DNA from: Porticoccaceae bacterium
Lineage (GTDB): Bacteria > Pseudomonadota > Gammaproteobacteria > Pseudomonadales > Porticoccaceae
Length of the DNA: 64,000 nt
Reading direction: 5' to 3'
Assembly (NCBI GenBank): GCA_024639885.1
Contig: JAHEGD010000004.1
Location: forward strand, 171,549 to 235,548
Both the position numbers and the translations under genes were made by a program. The notes below the pieces were generated by a model. The model was not told the origin of the DNA and made no database searches. It saw only the letters and a list, made by a program, of their open reading frames with translations. Of this stretch, positions 24,214 to 33,264 are shown piece after piece; position 1 is the first letter of the stretch; each line of letters starts with the position of its first letter.

Positions 24214-24937
24214 AGGGTTTTAGGCTCTGCCAGCAGCGCCGCTTGCAACCGCCGTCGGCCAGCTGAGCGGAGAGCGGCGGCAGCGCCACCTGTGCCAGCC
24301 CGGCCATTGCCCGGCCGGCGCCAGCACCGATCCGCGCCAGTAGATCGCCGTCGCTGAACAGCGCCACCCGCTTGACCGGCCGACTCTGCAGACGGGCATC
24401 CATCAGCACCGCCAAGAACTCGTGGCCGAGTGGGTCATCGGCGGCGGCCGAGCTGTCACCGGCCAACGGCCACTCGACCAGCTCCAGCGCACTGAGCCGC
24501 GGGGCGTTGAGCGCACTGGCGATATTGGCGAGCAGCTGCTGCTCTGCGTTGGTCGGCAGCTGCTGGCTGACGTCGGCGATAAACAGCCACTGCTGGTCGG
24601 CCTGCCAGAGCGCCAGCCGCAGCGGCGCTACCGGCTCGGCTGGCGGCACTGGCGCAGCCGCGGGGCTGGCCGGCGCTGACACGGTTGTAGGGGGCGTCGC
24701 GATCAGCGCTGGCTCCGCCGCTGCCGGAGTCGACCGCGCTGCAACAGGCTGCTGCGCTGCGCTCGGGCTGTCGCTACTGAGCTCGGCAAGCAGCGCCTGG
24801 GCGGCGGCCGGGGCCGCCACCTTGCTCAGTTTAGGCTGCGCCGGCGCGCTGCTGACCGCCAGCTGCCAGCTGTCGCGCGGCAGGTACTGGACCACACCGA
24901 GCGCCGCTAGGCAGTGCTGGCGCTGCTCGGTGTTCAC
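24191..24937 (-). CDS. HolD-like protein (DNA polymerase III psi subunit candidate) with Ala/Pro-rich linker
   Basis: 248 residues. The N-terminal MNTEQRQHCLAALGVVQYLPR resembles the start of E. coli HolD, where LGITQW is the counterpart of LGVVQY. Residues about 40-105 are a low-complexity Ala/Pro/Ser stretch, followed by a mixed domain (LRLALWQADQQWLFIADVS to the end) and a C-terminus GGCKRRCWQSLKPY. HolD bridges clamp loader and SSB. Position directly upstream of rimI supports the call, but sequence similarity is slight and the protein is nearly twice as long as HolD. It starts at GTG, 3 nt after the leuA stop. Confidence 0.45.
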   Translation of the reverse strand: MNTEQRQHCLAALGVVQYLPRDSWQLAVSSAPAQPKLSKVAAPAAAQALLAELSSDSPSAAQQPVAARSTPAAAEPALIATPPTTVSAPASPAAAPVPPAEPVAPLRLALWQADQQWLFIADVSQQLPTNAEQQLLANIASALNAPRLSALELVEWPLAGDSSAAADDPLGHEFLAVLMDARLQSRPVKRVALFSDGDLLARIGAGAGRAMAGLAQVALPPLSAQLADGGCKRRCWQSLKPYAVASGG

Positions 24938-24940
24938 CGC

Positions 24941-26485
24941 TTAAACGCCGCCCAGCTGCGGGTGCAGTCGGCCCGGGTTGCGCATCAAACTGAGCGCATT
25001 GAGGTAGGCTTTGGCGCTGGCCACCAGTACATCGGTGTCGGCGCCCTGGCCGTTGACGATACGGCCGTCTTTCTCTAGCCGCACAGTCACCTCACCCTGC
25101 GAGTCGGTACCCTGAGTGACCGCATTGACCGAGTAGAGCAGCAGCTCGGTGCCGCTCTCGATCATCTTCTCGATCGCTTTAAAGATGGCATCGACAGCGC
25201 CGTCGCCGTCGGCCTGAGCGCTGAACTCTTGGTCGCGGTAGCGCACCCCAATCGAGGCGGCCGGCAGCTGGCCAGTCTTGGAGACCACTTCGAGGTGGGT
25301 CAACGCGATCGACTGCTCCTCGCTGCCCATCTGCACATCGCTGACCAGCGCCTGCAAGTCTTCGTCAAAGATCTCGCGCTTCTTGTCGGCGAGCTCTTTG
25401 AAGCGGGCGAACACCTGGGCAAACTCCTCTTTGCTGTCAAAGCTGATGCCGAGTTCTTCGAGCCGCGCCGCCAGCGCCGCGCGCCCGGACAACTTGCCCA
25501 GCGAGAGCTTGTTGGTGTTCCAGCCGACATCTTCGGCCTTCATGATCTCGTAGGTTTCGCGGTGCTTTAAGATGCCATCTTGGTGGATGCCGGACTCGTG
25601 CGAGAACGCATTGGCACCGACAATCGCCTTGTTGGGCTGCACCGGAAAGCCGGTGATGCTGGAGACCAACCGCGAGGTCGGCACAATGTGTTGGGTGTCG
25701 ATGCGGGTCTCGACATCAAACAGGTCGTGGCGGGTGCGCACCGCCATCACGATCTCTTCAAGCGAGGCGTTGCCGGCCCGTTCGCCGAGCCCATTGATCG
25801 TACACTCTACCTGGCGGGCACCGTGGCGCACCGCCGCCAATGAGTTGGCGACCGCTAAGCCCAAGTCGTTGTGGCAGTGCACCGAGAAGATCGCCTTGTC
25901 GGCGTTGGGCACCGCGGCGATCACCCGGCCGATCATACTGCCGTACTCGTCCGGCTCGCCGTAGCCAACCGTGTCGGGAATGTTAATGGTACTGGCGCCG
26001 GCGTCGATCACCGCCTCGATAATGCGGCACATAAAATCAAATTCGCTGCGGCTGCCGTCTTCCAGTGAGAACTCGACGTCGTCGATCAAGTTGCGTGCCA
26101 TTTTGACCGCACCGACCGCTTGCGCCAACACCTCGTCGGGCTGCATCTGCAGTTTGTACTGCATGTGGATCGGCGAGGTCGCGATAAAGGTGTGGATACG
26201 CCCGGCGTTGGCACCGGCCAACGCCTCGCCTGCCCGCTCGATGTCACCGCGCACCGCCCGCGACAGGCTGCAGATACGGCTCTCTTTGATGGTGTCGGCT
26301 ATCGCCTTGACCGCCTCAAAATCGCCGGGGCTGGAGATCGCAAAGCCGGCCTCGATGACATCGACGCGGAGCTTTTCGAGCGATTTGGCGATACGCAACT
26401 TTTCGTCTTTGGTCATCGATGCGCCGGGGCTCTGCTCGCCGTCGCGCAAGGTGGTGTCAAAAATAATTAACGGTTGCTTACTCAT
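24941..26485 (-). CDS. leuA: 2-isopropylmalate synthase LeuA
   Basis: 514 residues, the enteric-type LeuA length. It condenses acetyl-CoA with 2-oxoisovalerate, the committed step of leucine synthesis. The catalytic barrel shows [16 protein letters not shown] (Arg and Asp of the active site), GYGEPDEYG, the metal motif HCHNDLG and the NGLGERAGN loop. The C-terminal ~120 residues are the leucine-binding regulatory domain ([20 protein letters not shown]). The upstream 100 nt hold two hairpins and a leucine-rich small frame (separate entries). ilvIHC and pssA lie further upstream on the same strand. Confidence 0.97.
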   Translation of the reverse strand: MSKQPLIIFDTTLRDGEQSPGASMTKDEKLRIAKSLEKLRVDVIEAGFAISSPGDFEAVKAIADTIKESRICSLSRAVRGDIERAGEALAGANAGRIHTFIATSPIHMQYKLQMQPDEVLAQAVGAVKMARNLIDDVEFSLEDGSRSEFDFMCRIIEAVIDAGASTINIPDTVGYGEPDEYGSMIGRVIAAVPNADKAIFSVHCHNDLGLAVANSLAAVRHGARQVECTINGLGERAGNASLEEIVMAVRTRHDLFDVETRIDTQHIVPTSRLVSSITGFPVQPNKAIVGANAFSHESGIHQDGILKHRETYEIMKAEDVGWNTNKLSLGKLSGRAALAARLEELGISFDSKEEFAQVFARFKELADKKREIFDEDLQALVSDVQMGSEEQSIALTHLEVVSKTGQLPAASIGVRYRDQEFSAQADGDGAVDAIFKAIEKMIESGTELLLYSVNAVTQGTDSQGEVTVRLEKDGRIVNGQGADTDVLVASAKAYLNALSLMRNPGRLHPQLGGV

Positions 26486-26505
26486 AGTAAAAATCTCTTT
26501 CTGCC

Positions 26506-26562
26506 GCGGCCCTTAACGGCCGCTAATCGTGACGAATTCTCGCCCTAGCGGGGCCAGAATTC
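26506..26562 (-). promoter_or_regulatory. Two hairpins in the leuA 5' region
   Basis: First hairpin (26534-26562): GAATTCT and AGAATTC enclose GCCC/GGGC with a single mismatch and a 5-nt loop, 11 bp in all. Second (26506-26523): GCGGCC/GGCCGC with a 6-nt loop, ending 20 nt before the leuA ATG. Neither is followed directly by a T-run, so this is not a textbook attenuator; ATTTTT appears only 12 nt after the second stem. Confidence 0.5.
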
Positions 26563-26589
26563 AACGGCTAATCAACGAACAGTGTGGTT

Positions 26590-26688
26590 TTAAGAGTTAG
26601 ATGCCCGCCAGGGCAGCAGACGCGCCAATGCCGCACCCAGCAGCGTGGCTAGGAGCAGAGAGAGTAGACTGTGGCGGTAGAGAGTCAT
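26590..26688 (-). CDS. 32-codon leucine-rich peptide upstream of leuA (leader peptide or tiny membrane protein)
   Basis: An ATG frame, too short for the ORF track, lies 9 nt after the pssA stop and about 100 nt before leuA. It encodes MTLYRH, then SLLSLLLATLLGAALARLL, then PWRASNS: eleven leucines in 32 residues. Two are CTA codons, which are scarce in the surrounding genes. The position and leucine density suit a leucine leader peptide that couples ribosome stalling to the hairpins downstream. The same composition also suits a single membrane helix of about 18 residues. The ribosome-binding site is weak. Confidence 0.4.
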   Translation of the reverse strand: MTLYRHSLLSLLLATLLGAALARLLPWRASNS

Positions 26689-26697
26689 GGCTATTAT

Positions 26698-27552
26698 TCA
26701 ATCAGCTTTTGGCCCGTATGCCAATGGCTGCTCGCTAGCCGCGCTGCTATCGGTCTGATCGGCTGGCGCTATCGGGCTGGCCTGCTCGGAGATAACCTCA
26801 TCGATCTGTTCGTCGCTGAGGTGGATGTCATCGGTCGGCGAGCCGCGCCACTTGCGGTGCAGCCACAGCAGCGGCGCCGCCGCGCAGTAACCGAGCGCAA
26901 ACAACAAGAAGAACTTGGGAGGATCCATGCTCACCAAGGCAAACCCGATAGCGATCGCAAACATCACCATAAACGGCACTTTGCCGTGCAGGTCGACCTC
27001 CTTAAAGCTGGGGTAGCGCAAGTTGCTAACCATCAACAGGCCGGCGCCGACGGTGACCAGCGCCGCCAGCAACGCCAGCGGGGTGCTCGGCTCGAGCTCG
27101 GCACCGCTCCAGATAAACGCCGCCACCACCGCCGCCGCAATTGGGCTGGGTATGCCGATAAAGTGACGCTGATCGTTATCTTTGACCTGGGTGTTGAAGC
27201 GCGCCAAGCGCAGCGCCGCACACGAGGCGTAGATGAACGCCGCCGCCCAACCGAGTTTGCCGAGCCCCTGCAACATCCAGCTGTAGCAGACAATCGCCGG
27301 CGCCACGCCAAATGAGACCATGTCGGAGAGGCTGTCGTACTGGACGCCAAAATCACTCTCGGTGTTGGTCATACGCGCCACCCGGCCGTCGAGGCCGTCG
27401 AACACCATGGCGACGAAGATCGCGATGGCGGCCATCTCAAAGTTGCCGCTAAAGCCGGCCAAGATCGCGTAGAAACCGCCAAACATCCCGGCTGTCGTCA
27501 GCAGGTTGGGCAGCAGGTAGATACCGCGCTTGCGCGCCGGTTGGTCACTCAT
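26698..27552 (-). CDS. pssA: CDP-diacylglycerol-serine O-phosphatidyltransferase PssA
   Basis: 284-residue integral membrane enzyme that makes phosphatidylserine from CDP-diacylglycerol and serine, feeding Psd further along the window. The CDP-alcohol phosphotransferase motif is complete: DGLDGRVARMTNTESDFGVQYDSLSD carries the D-G-x2-A-R, G and D-x3-D positions. About eight membrane helices, the first starting at LLPNLLTTAGMFGG. A polar C-terminal tail of about 45 residues follows. This is the membrane-embedded type, not the E. coli phospholipase-D-type PssA. It sits downstream of ilvC, as in Pseudomonas. Confidence 0.95.
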   Translation of the reverse strand: MSDQPARKRGIYLLPNLLTTAGMFGGFYAILAGFSGNFEMAAIAIFVAMVFDGLDGRVARMTNTESDFGVQYDSLSDMVSFGVAPAIVCYSWMLQGLGKLGWAAAFIYASCAALRLARFNTQVKDNDQRHFIGIPSPIAAAVVAAFIWSGAELEPSTPLALLAALVTVGAGLLMVSNLRYPSFKEVDLHGKVPFMVMFAIAIGFALVSMDPPKFFLLFALGYCAAAPLLWLHRKWRGSPTDDIHLSDEQIDEVISEQASPIAPADQTDSSAASEQPLAYGPKAD

Positions 27553-27610
27553 GGAAAATCCCGTTGGTTGTTGACAGTTTTCGCTTTATAGCTGACAGTC
27601 TACACCCTCG

Positions 27611-28399
27611 CTACCCTTGCAGGTAGCGGGCAGCGAGCGCTTCGCGCTCGGCCGGGCCGATGCCGAGCTGCTGCTCTAGGTAGTTATCGACGCTGCCAGA
27701 GAGTTCGTCGACCGACTCAAAAAAACCGGTCAAGTACTCCGGGTAGACGGCGCAGTAGGGCTCCAGCCAGCTGCGCTGCCACTCTTTGGCGCCGGCGTTG
27801 CGCAGGTGCTCTTCAATCAATCCCATCAACACTTCGGAGTCGAAATACTTACTGGTCAACATATAATCTTCGACAATCGCCTCGCGCTCGACCCCGAGCG
27901 CGGTGAGAATTAACGCCGCCGCCATCCCGGTGCGGTCTTTGCCGGCCGCGCAGTGGAACAGCGTCGCACCGGGGTCGTCGCGCAGCAGGTGGCTGAACAG
28001 CTGGCGGTAGCCCGGCACCACCTCGGCGGCGCAGTGGCGGTAGGAGTTGAGCACCAGATCGAAGGCGCGCTGGTCGCTCATGCCGCCGGCAAACAGGTAG
28101 TCCCAAAATTTGGAGACGCTGCCGATCGAAATGTCGTAGCCCTCGACCACCGTCGCCGGCAACGCCGGGGTCGGCGCCCGCTGGCGCTCCTCGGGGCGGC
28201 GAAAGTCGTGGATCTCACTGATGCCGAGCGCCGCTAACTGCTGCTGGCCGCGCTCGTCGAGCTTGGCCATGTGGCCGGAGCGATAGATCTGCCCCCAGCG
28301 CACGCTGCGTCCGTCGCGGCCACAGTAGCCGCCGATATCGCGCAGGTTGATCGCCCCCGCAAAAGCTAGATGGCGCTGGTTAACGGCACTCTGATCCAC
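27611..28399 (-). CDS. Tyrosine-protein phosphatase family protein
   Basis: 262 residues with the phosphatase loop HCAAGKDRTGMAA (C-x5-R), the N-terminal LRDIGGY and WGQIYRSGHM motifs and a trailing VEREAIVEDYMLTSKY typical of the bacterial Y_phosphatase3 group. These act on phosphotyrosine or phosphoinositide-like substrates; the physiological target here is unknown. GTG start with AGGAG 6 nt upstream. It stands between the ilvC terminator and pssA, and so seems to be a separate insertion into an otherwise conserved order. Confidence 0.85.
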   Translation of the reverse strand: MDQSAVNQRHLAFAGAINLRDIGGYCGRDGRSVRWGQIYRSGHMAKLDERGQQQLAALGISEIHDFRRPEERQRAPTPALPATVVEGYDISIGSVSKFWDYLFAGGMSDQRAFDLVLNSYRHCAAEVVPGYRQLFSHLLRDDPGATLFHCAAGKDRTGMAAALILTALGVEREAIVEDYMLTSKYFDSEVLMGLIEEHLRNAGAKEWQRSWLEPYCAVYPEYLTGFFESVDELSGSVDNYLEQQLGIGPAEREALAARYLQG

Positions 28400-28444
28400 G
28401 GCACACTCCTTATCGTTGGCGCTAAAGTCGCGCCGCAGAATAAC

Positions 28445-28472
28445 AAAAAACGGCCCTCAAGAGGGCCGTTTT
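28445..28472 (-). terminator. Rho-independent terminator after ilvC
   Basis: Perfect 8-bp GC stem CGGCCCTC/GAGGGCCG with a 2-nt unpaired centre, flanked by A/T runs that extend the stem and give TTTTTT on the minus strand. It ends the ilvIHC transcript and lies 23 nt after the ilvC stop. Confidence 0.92.
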
Positions 28473-28494
28473 ACGATCTGCGCGGCTGGTTAGA

Positions 28495-30052
<1,558 letters not shown>

Positions 30053-30053
<1 letters not shown>

Positions 30054-31786
30054 CAGGTTCGCTCCGTTTTGCTCAGCCACATTTCGTTCATCGCGTTGCC
30101 GGCGATCTGCATCGGGTAGACGTGCTCGGCGCGGTCGACGACGATATCCATAAATACCACCCGATCTTTCATCGCAAAGCATTCGCGCATCTTCGCCTCA
30201 AGCTGGTCGTACTCGGTGACGCGCATACCGACGTGGCCGTAGGCCTCGGTCAGCGCGACAAAGTCGGGCAGCGAATCTTCATAGACGCTGCTGGCGTAGC
30301 GGGCGCTGTATTGCATGTCCTGCCACTGCCGCACCATACCCAGCGCCGAGTTATTGAGGTTGATAATTTTAACCGGCAGGCCGTGCTGGGTGCAGGTCGA
30401 CAGCTCCTGAATGTTCATCTGGATGCTGCCCTCGCCGGTGACGCAGGCGACCATAGCATCGGGGAACGCCAACTGCGCGCCCATCGCCGCCGGCAGGCCA
30501 AAGCCCATGGTGCCGAGGCCGCCCGAGTTGATCCAGCGGCGCGGCTTGTCGAACAGGTAGTACTGGGCGGCAAACATCTGGTGCTGGCCGACATCCGAGG
30601 TCACATAGGCGTCGCCACCGGTCACCTTGTGGAGCATCTTGATCACGTCCTGCGGCTTGATCAGGCTGCCGCCGCTCGGCTCAAAGCGGTCGGCGGTATA
30701 GATGCCGTGGCGCGCCCGCCAGTCGTCGATGGTCGCCCACCACTCGCCGAGTGCGCTCTGGTCGGGGCCAGCCATCCCCTCGAGCAGCGCCAGCATATCG
30801 GTCAGCACGGTCTTGCAGCTGCCGACAATCGGGATATCGGCACCGACCGTTTTAGAGATACAGGTCGGGTCGATATCGATATGGATAATGGTCGCGTTGG
30901 GGCAGAACTTATCGGTGGCGTTGGTCACCCGGTCGTCAAAACGGGCGCCGACCGCAAAGATCACATCGGCGTGGTGCATCGCTTGGTTGGCTTCATAGGT
31001 GCCGTGCATGCCGAGCATGCCAACAAATTGACGGTCGCTGCCGGGGTAGGCGCCGAGCCCCATCAGGGTGTTGGTGATCGGGTAGTTGAGCTTGCGCGCC
31101 AGTGTCGTCAGCAGCTCGCTGGCGTTGTCGATAATCACCCCGCCACCGGCGTAGATCATCGGCTTTTTGGCCGCCAACAACGTTTTCAGAGCGCGCTTAA
31201 TCTGGCCACTGTGGCCGCGCTCGTTGGGCTGGTAGGAGCGCATCGCCACCTGCGCGGGGTAGTCGTAGGGGACCTTGATGGCCGGGTCGGTCATATCCTT
31301 GGGGATGTCGACCACCACCGGACCGGGCCGGCCGGTCGAGGCGATGTAGTAGGCCTTGGCCACGGTGGCGGCAATGTCTTCGGGGCGCTTCACCAAAAAG
31401 CTGTGTTTAACAATCGGCCGCGACACGCCGACCATGTCGGTCTCTTGGAAGGCGTCCTCGCCAATCTTGGATGACGGCACCTGTCCTGAGATGACCACCA
31501 GCGGGATCGAGTCCATGTAGGCGGTGGCGATACCGGTGATCGCATTGGTCGCGCCGGGGCCAGAGGTGACCAGCACGGTACCCACTTTACCGGTCGCGCG
31601 GGCGAAGCCATCGGCGGCGTGAACGGCAGCCTGCTCATGGCGCACCAGCAGGTGTTTGACGTCGTCTTGACGGAAAATGGCATCGTAAATATGTAGCGCA
31701 GAGCCGCCCGGGTAACCCCAGATATACTCGACACCGGCATCGCGCAGGGCGCGGATGAGTAGGTCGCCACCGGATAATTTTTCCAC
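30053..31786 (-). CDS. ilvI: Acetolactate synthase large (catalytic) subunit IlvI/IlvB
   Basis: 577-residue ThDP enzyme, first common step of valine, leucine and isoleucine synthesis. The N-terminal catalytic Glu sits in [19 protein letters not shown], the FAD/central domain follows, and the ThDP-Mg motif is [32 protein letters not shown] start with GAGGAG 6 nt upstream. A promoter about 220 nt upstream gives a long leader. It is the first gene of ilvIHC. Confidence 0.97.
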
Positions 31787-32009
31787 AATCGCTCCTCGCT
31801 GCTGGGCAGCTCACTGGTCAGTCTGCCAGTTCGACGGGGCGCATGGACATGTAGAGAGGACCGCCAAAGCGGTTGGATCAGCCACACCGGTAAGTGCGTT
31901 GGGCTGGATGCAGGCTGCGGGTAACAGCACCATCACTGAACATGACCAGCGGCACGGGTAATGCCGAACTGGCGGTTAGCATCTGCGCAGGTTCACGTCA
32001 GATGGCGGC
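31787..32009 (-). promoter_or_regulatory. Long 5' leader of ilvIHC
   Basis: The only gene-free stretch over 300 nt in the window (31787-32118, including the promoter and the short divergent region). The leader of about 217 nt contains several small hairpins: ACCGC/GCGGT with a TTTG loop, ACTGG/CCAGT with an 8-nt loop, and GCTGC/GCAGC just before the GAGGAG ribosome-binding site. Short frames are present (for example one beginning MVLLPAACIQ), but none has a run of Val, Ile or Leu codons and no stem is followed by a T-run. A leader-based control is possible but not demonstrated. Confidence 0.4.
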
Positions 32010-32037
32010 ATTATCCTAATAATCCGCCCCAAGTCAA
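32010..32037 (-). promoter_or_regulatory. ilvIHC promoter
   Basis: On the minus strand TTGACT (32032-32037) and GATAAT (32010-32015) are separated by 16 bp. Transcription would begin near 32003, some 217 nt before the ilvI GTG. Confidence 0.65.
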
Positions 32038-32118
32038 CTGCGGCGTGGGCTGGGCTAGCTGCCGCTGACCCGCCACTGCTACACTGCGCACTAATTTTCG
32101 GCAAAAAGAGAGCCCAAC

Positions 32119-32559
32119 GTGCACCCGGCACTACTGTTACTGACCGCAGTTGTTAGCGCGCTCATGCTACCCAACTCACTGGCCACCCCGGTCGAACGCT
32201 GGGTCGACGAACACGGCCGCATCCACTACGGCGAGCGCGCGCCACAGGGCATCGCCAGCCAGCGGTTGGCGATCGGCGCCACGGCGCCGTCCCAGCCGGC
32301 AGCACAACCGGCCCCGCGCCGGCCCACCCCACCGCTGCCGGCCGGCAGCGTGGTGGAAGGTGAACTGCCCAGGGAGAGCCGCGAGCTGGCGGCGCTCTGC
32401 GCGCAAGCCCGCGACAACGCGGCACTGTTCAAAGATGGCCGCAGGCTGCGGTTGCGCGACAGTGCGAGCGGCGAATACCGCTTCTTAAACGACAGCGAAC
32501 GGGAGGCCGAGCTGGCTCGCGCCGAGCAGCAACAGCGCCGCTACTGCACCCCAAACTAG
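32119..32559 (+). CDS. DUF4124 domain-containing secreted protein
   Basis: 146 residues. A signal peptide (about 1-23, ending near LATPVE) precedes the DUF4124 motif VERWVDEHGRIHYGERAPQG, then a Pro/Ala linker (about 53-80) and a charged C-terminal half with two Cys (LAALCAQARDNA and RRYCTPN) that could form a disulfide. Function unknown; the family is common in Gammaproteobacteria. GTG start. An extended -10 (TGCTACACT, 32077-32085) lies about 33 bp upstream. Confidence 0.8.
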   Translation: MHPALLLLTAVVSALMLPNSLATPVERWVDEHGRIHYGERAPQGIASQRLAIGATAPSQPAAQPAPRRPTPPLPAGSVVEGELPRESRELAALCAQARDNAALFKDGRRLRLRDSASGEYRFLNDSEREAELARAEQQQRRYCTPN

Positions 32560-32668
32560 CGCGGTATCAGACACGGTCGCTGATCAACAGATTTAAGCTG
32601 GCAGCTTTTCGCTGCGCGCGACCCTTGCGGGTGTTGGGTGGGGCTCGGCGGGCGTTCGCGGTTAACCG

Positions 32669-33229
32669 CTACAGGGTCGCGCCGAGCTGGTCGTTATCCA
32701 CGGCAACTGGCTGGGCCTTGCCGAGCATATCGATCAACATAATCGCCCGCTGCTCACCCTTGGCCATCTGGTAGACGCCGTTGATCCCGGCGAACGGGCC
32801 GCTGATGATCTCAACTCGATCACCGGGCTGGTGGCGCGCCGGTTCAGCCGGGCCGCCCTCGCCTTCAACCCGCTGCAACAGCTCTATTACCGCATCTGGC
32901 ACCGGGATAACCTGGTAACCAAAGCGCACTAAACTGAGCACCCCAGGGGTGGAGCGCACCACCGAGGTATCCTGCTCGGCAAGATTCACTTGGATAAACA
33001 GGTAACCGGGGAACAGCGCCTCGGTAACCTGCTGCCAGCGGTTGTTGCGGCGCTTGCGCTGGGTAATGGTCGGGCTGAACACAGTAAACCGCTGGTCGCG
33101 CAGGTTATCGGCTGCCTGCTGTTCGGCGCGCGGCTTGCAGCGCACCGCCAGCCAGACCAGCGGTGGCAGGCCGGTAGTCGGCTGGTTGGCCTCCGTGGCT
33201 TGGCCGTTGTCATCACTGTGGCTAGGCAA
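32669..33229 (-). CDS. rfaH: NusG-family antitermination factor RfaH
   Basis: 186 residues. An NGN domain (VWLAVRCKPRAEQQAADNLRDQRFTVFSPTIT, ALFPGYLFIQVN, VRSTPGVLSLVRFG) and a C-terminal KOW domain (HQPGDRVEIISGPFAGINGVYQM). The PRAEQQA and FSPTIT wording is RfaH-like, not NusG-like. RfaH suppresses termination and couples ribosomes on long operons carrying an ops element. The start is a TTG at 33229 with AGGGAG 8 nt upstream. About 23 extra N-terminal residues precede the NGN domain. No operon with an ops site lies nearby. Confidence 0.85.
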   Translation of the reverse strand: MPSHSDDNGQATEANQPTTGLPPLVWLAVRCKPRAEQQAADNLRDQRFTVFSPTITQRKRRNNRWQQVTEALFPGYLFIQVNLAEQDTSVVRSTPGVLSLVRFGYQVIPVPDAVIELLQRVEGEGGPAEPARHQPGDRVEIISGPFAGINGVYQMAKGEQRAIMLIDMLGKAQPVAVDNDQLGATL

Positions 33230-33264
33230 AAAAACGACTCCCTTTGTTAGAGCGCCAGCTTAGG

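Noticed and set aside
26506-26523. GCGGCC/GGCCGC hairpin as a leuA terminator
   Set aside because: The nearest T-run is 12 nt away and ends next to the start codon, too far for intrinsic termination.
30122-31474. A 450-codon plus-strand ORF opposite ilvI
   Set aside because: Shadow of ilvI. His/Gly/Val-rich translation without a family.
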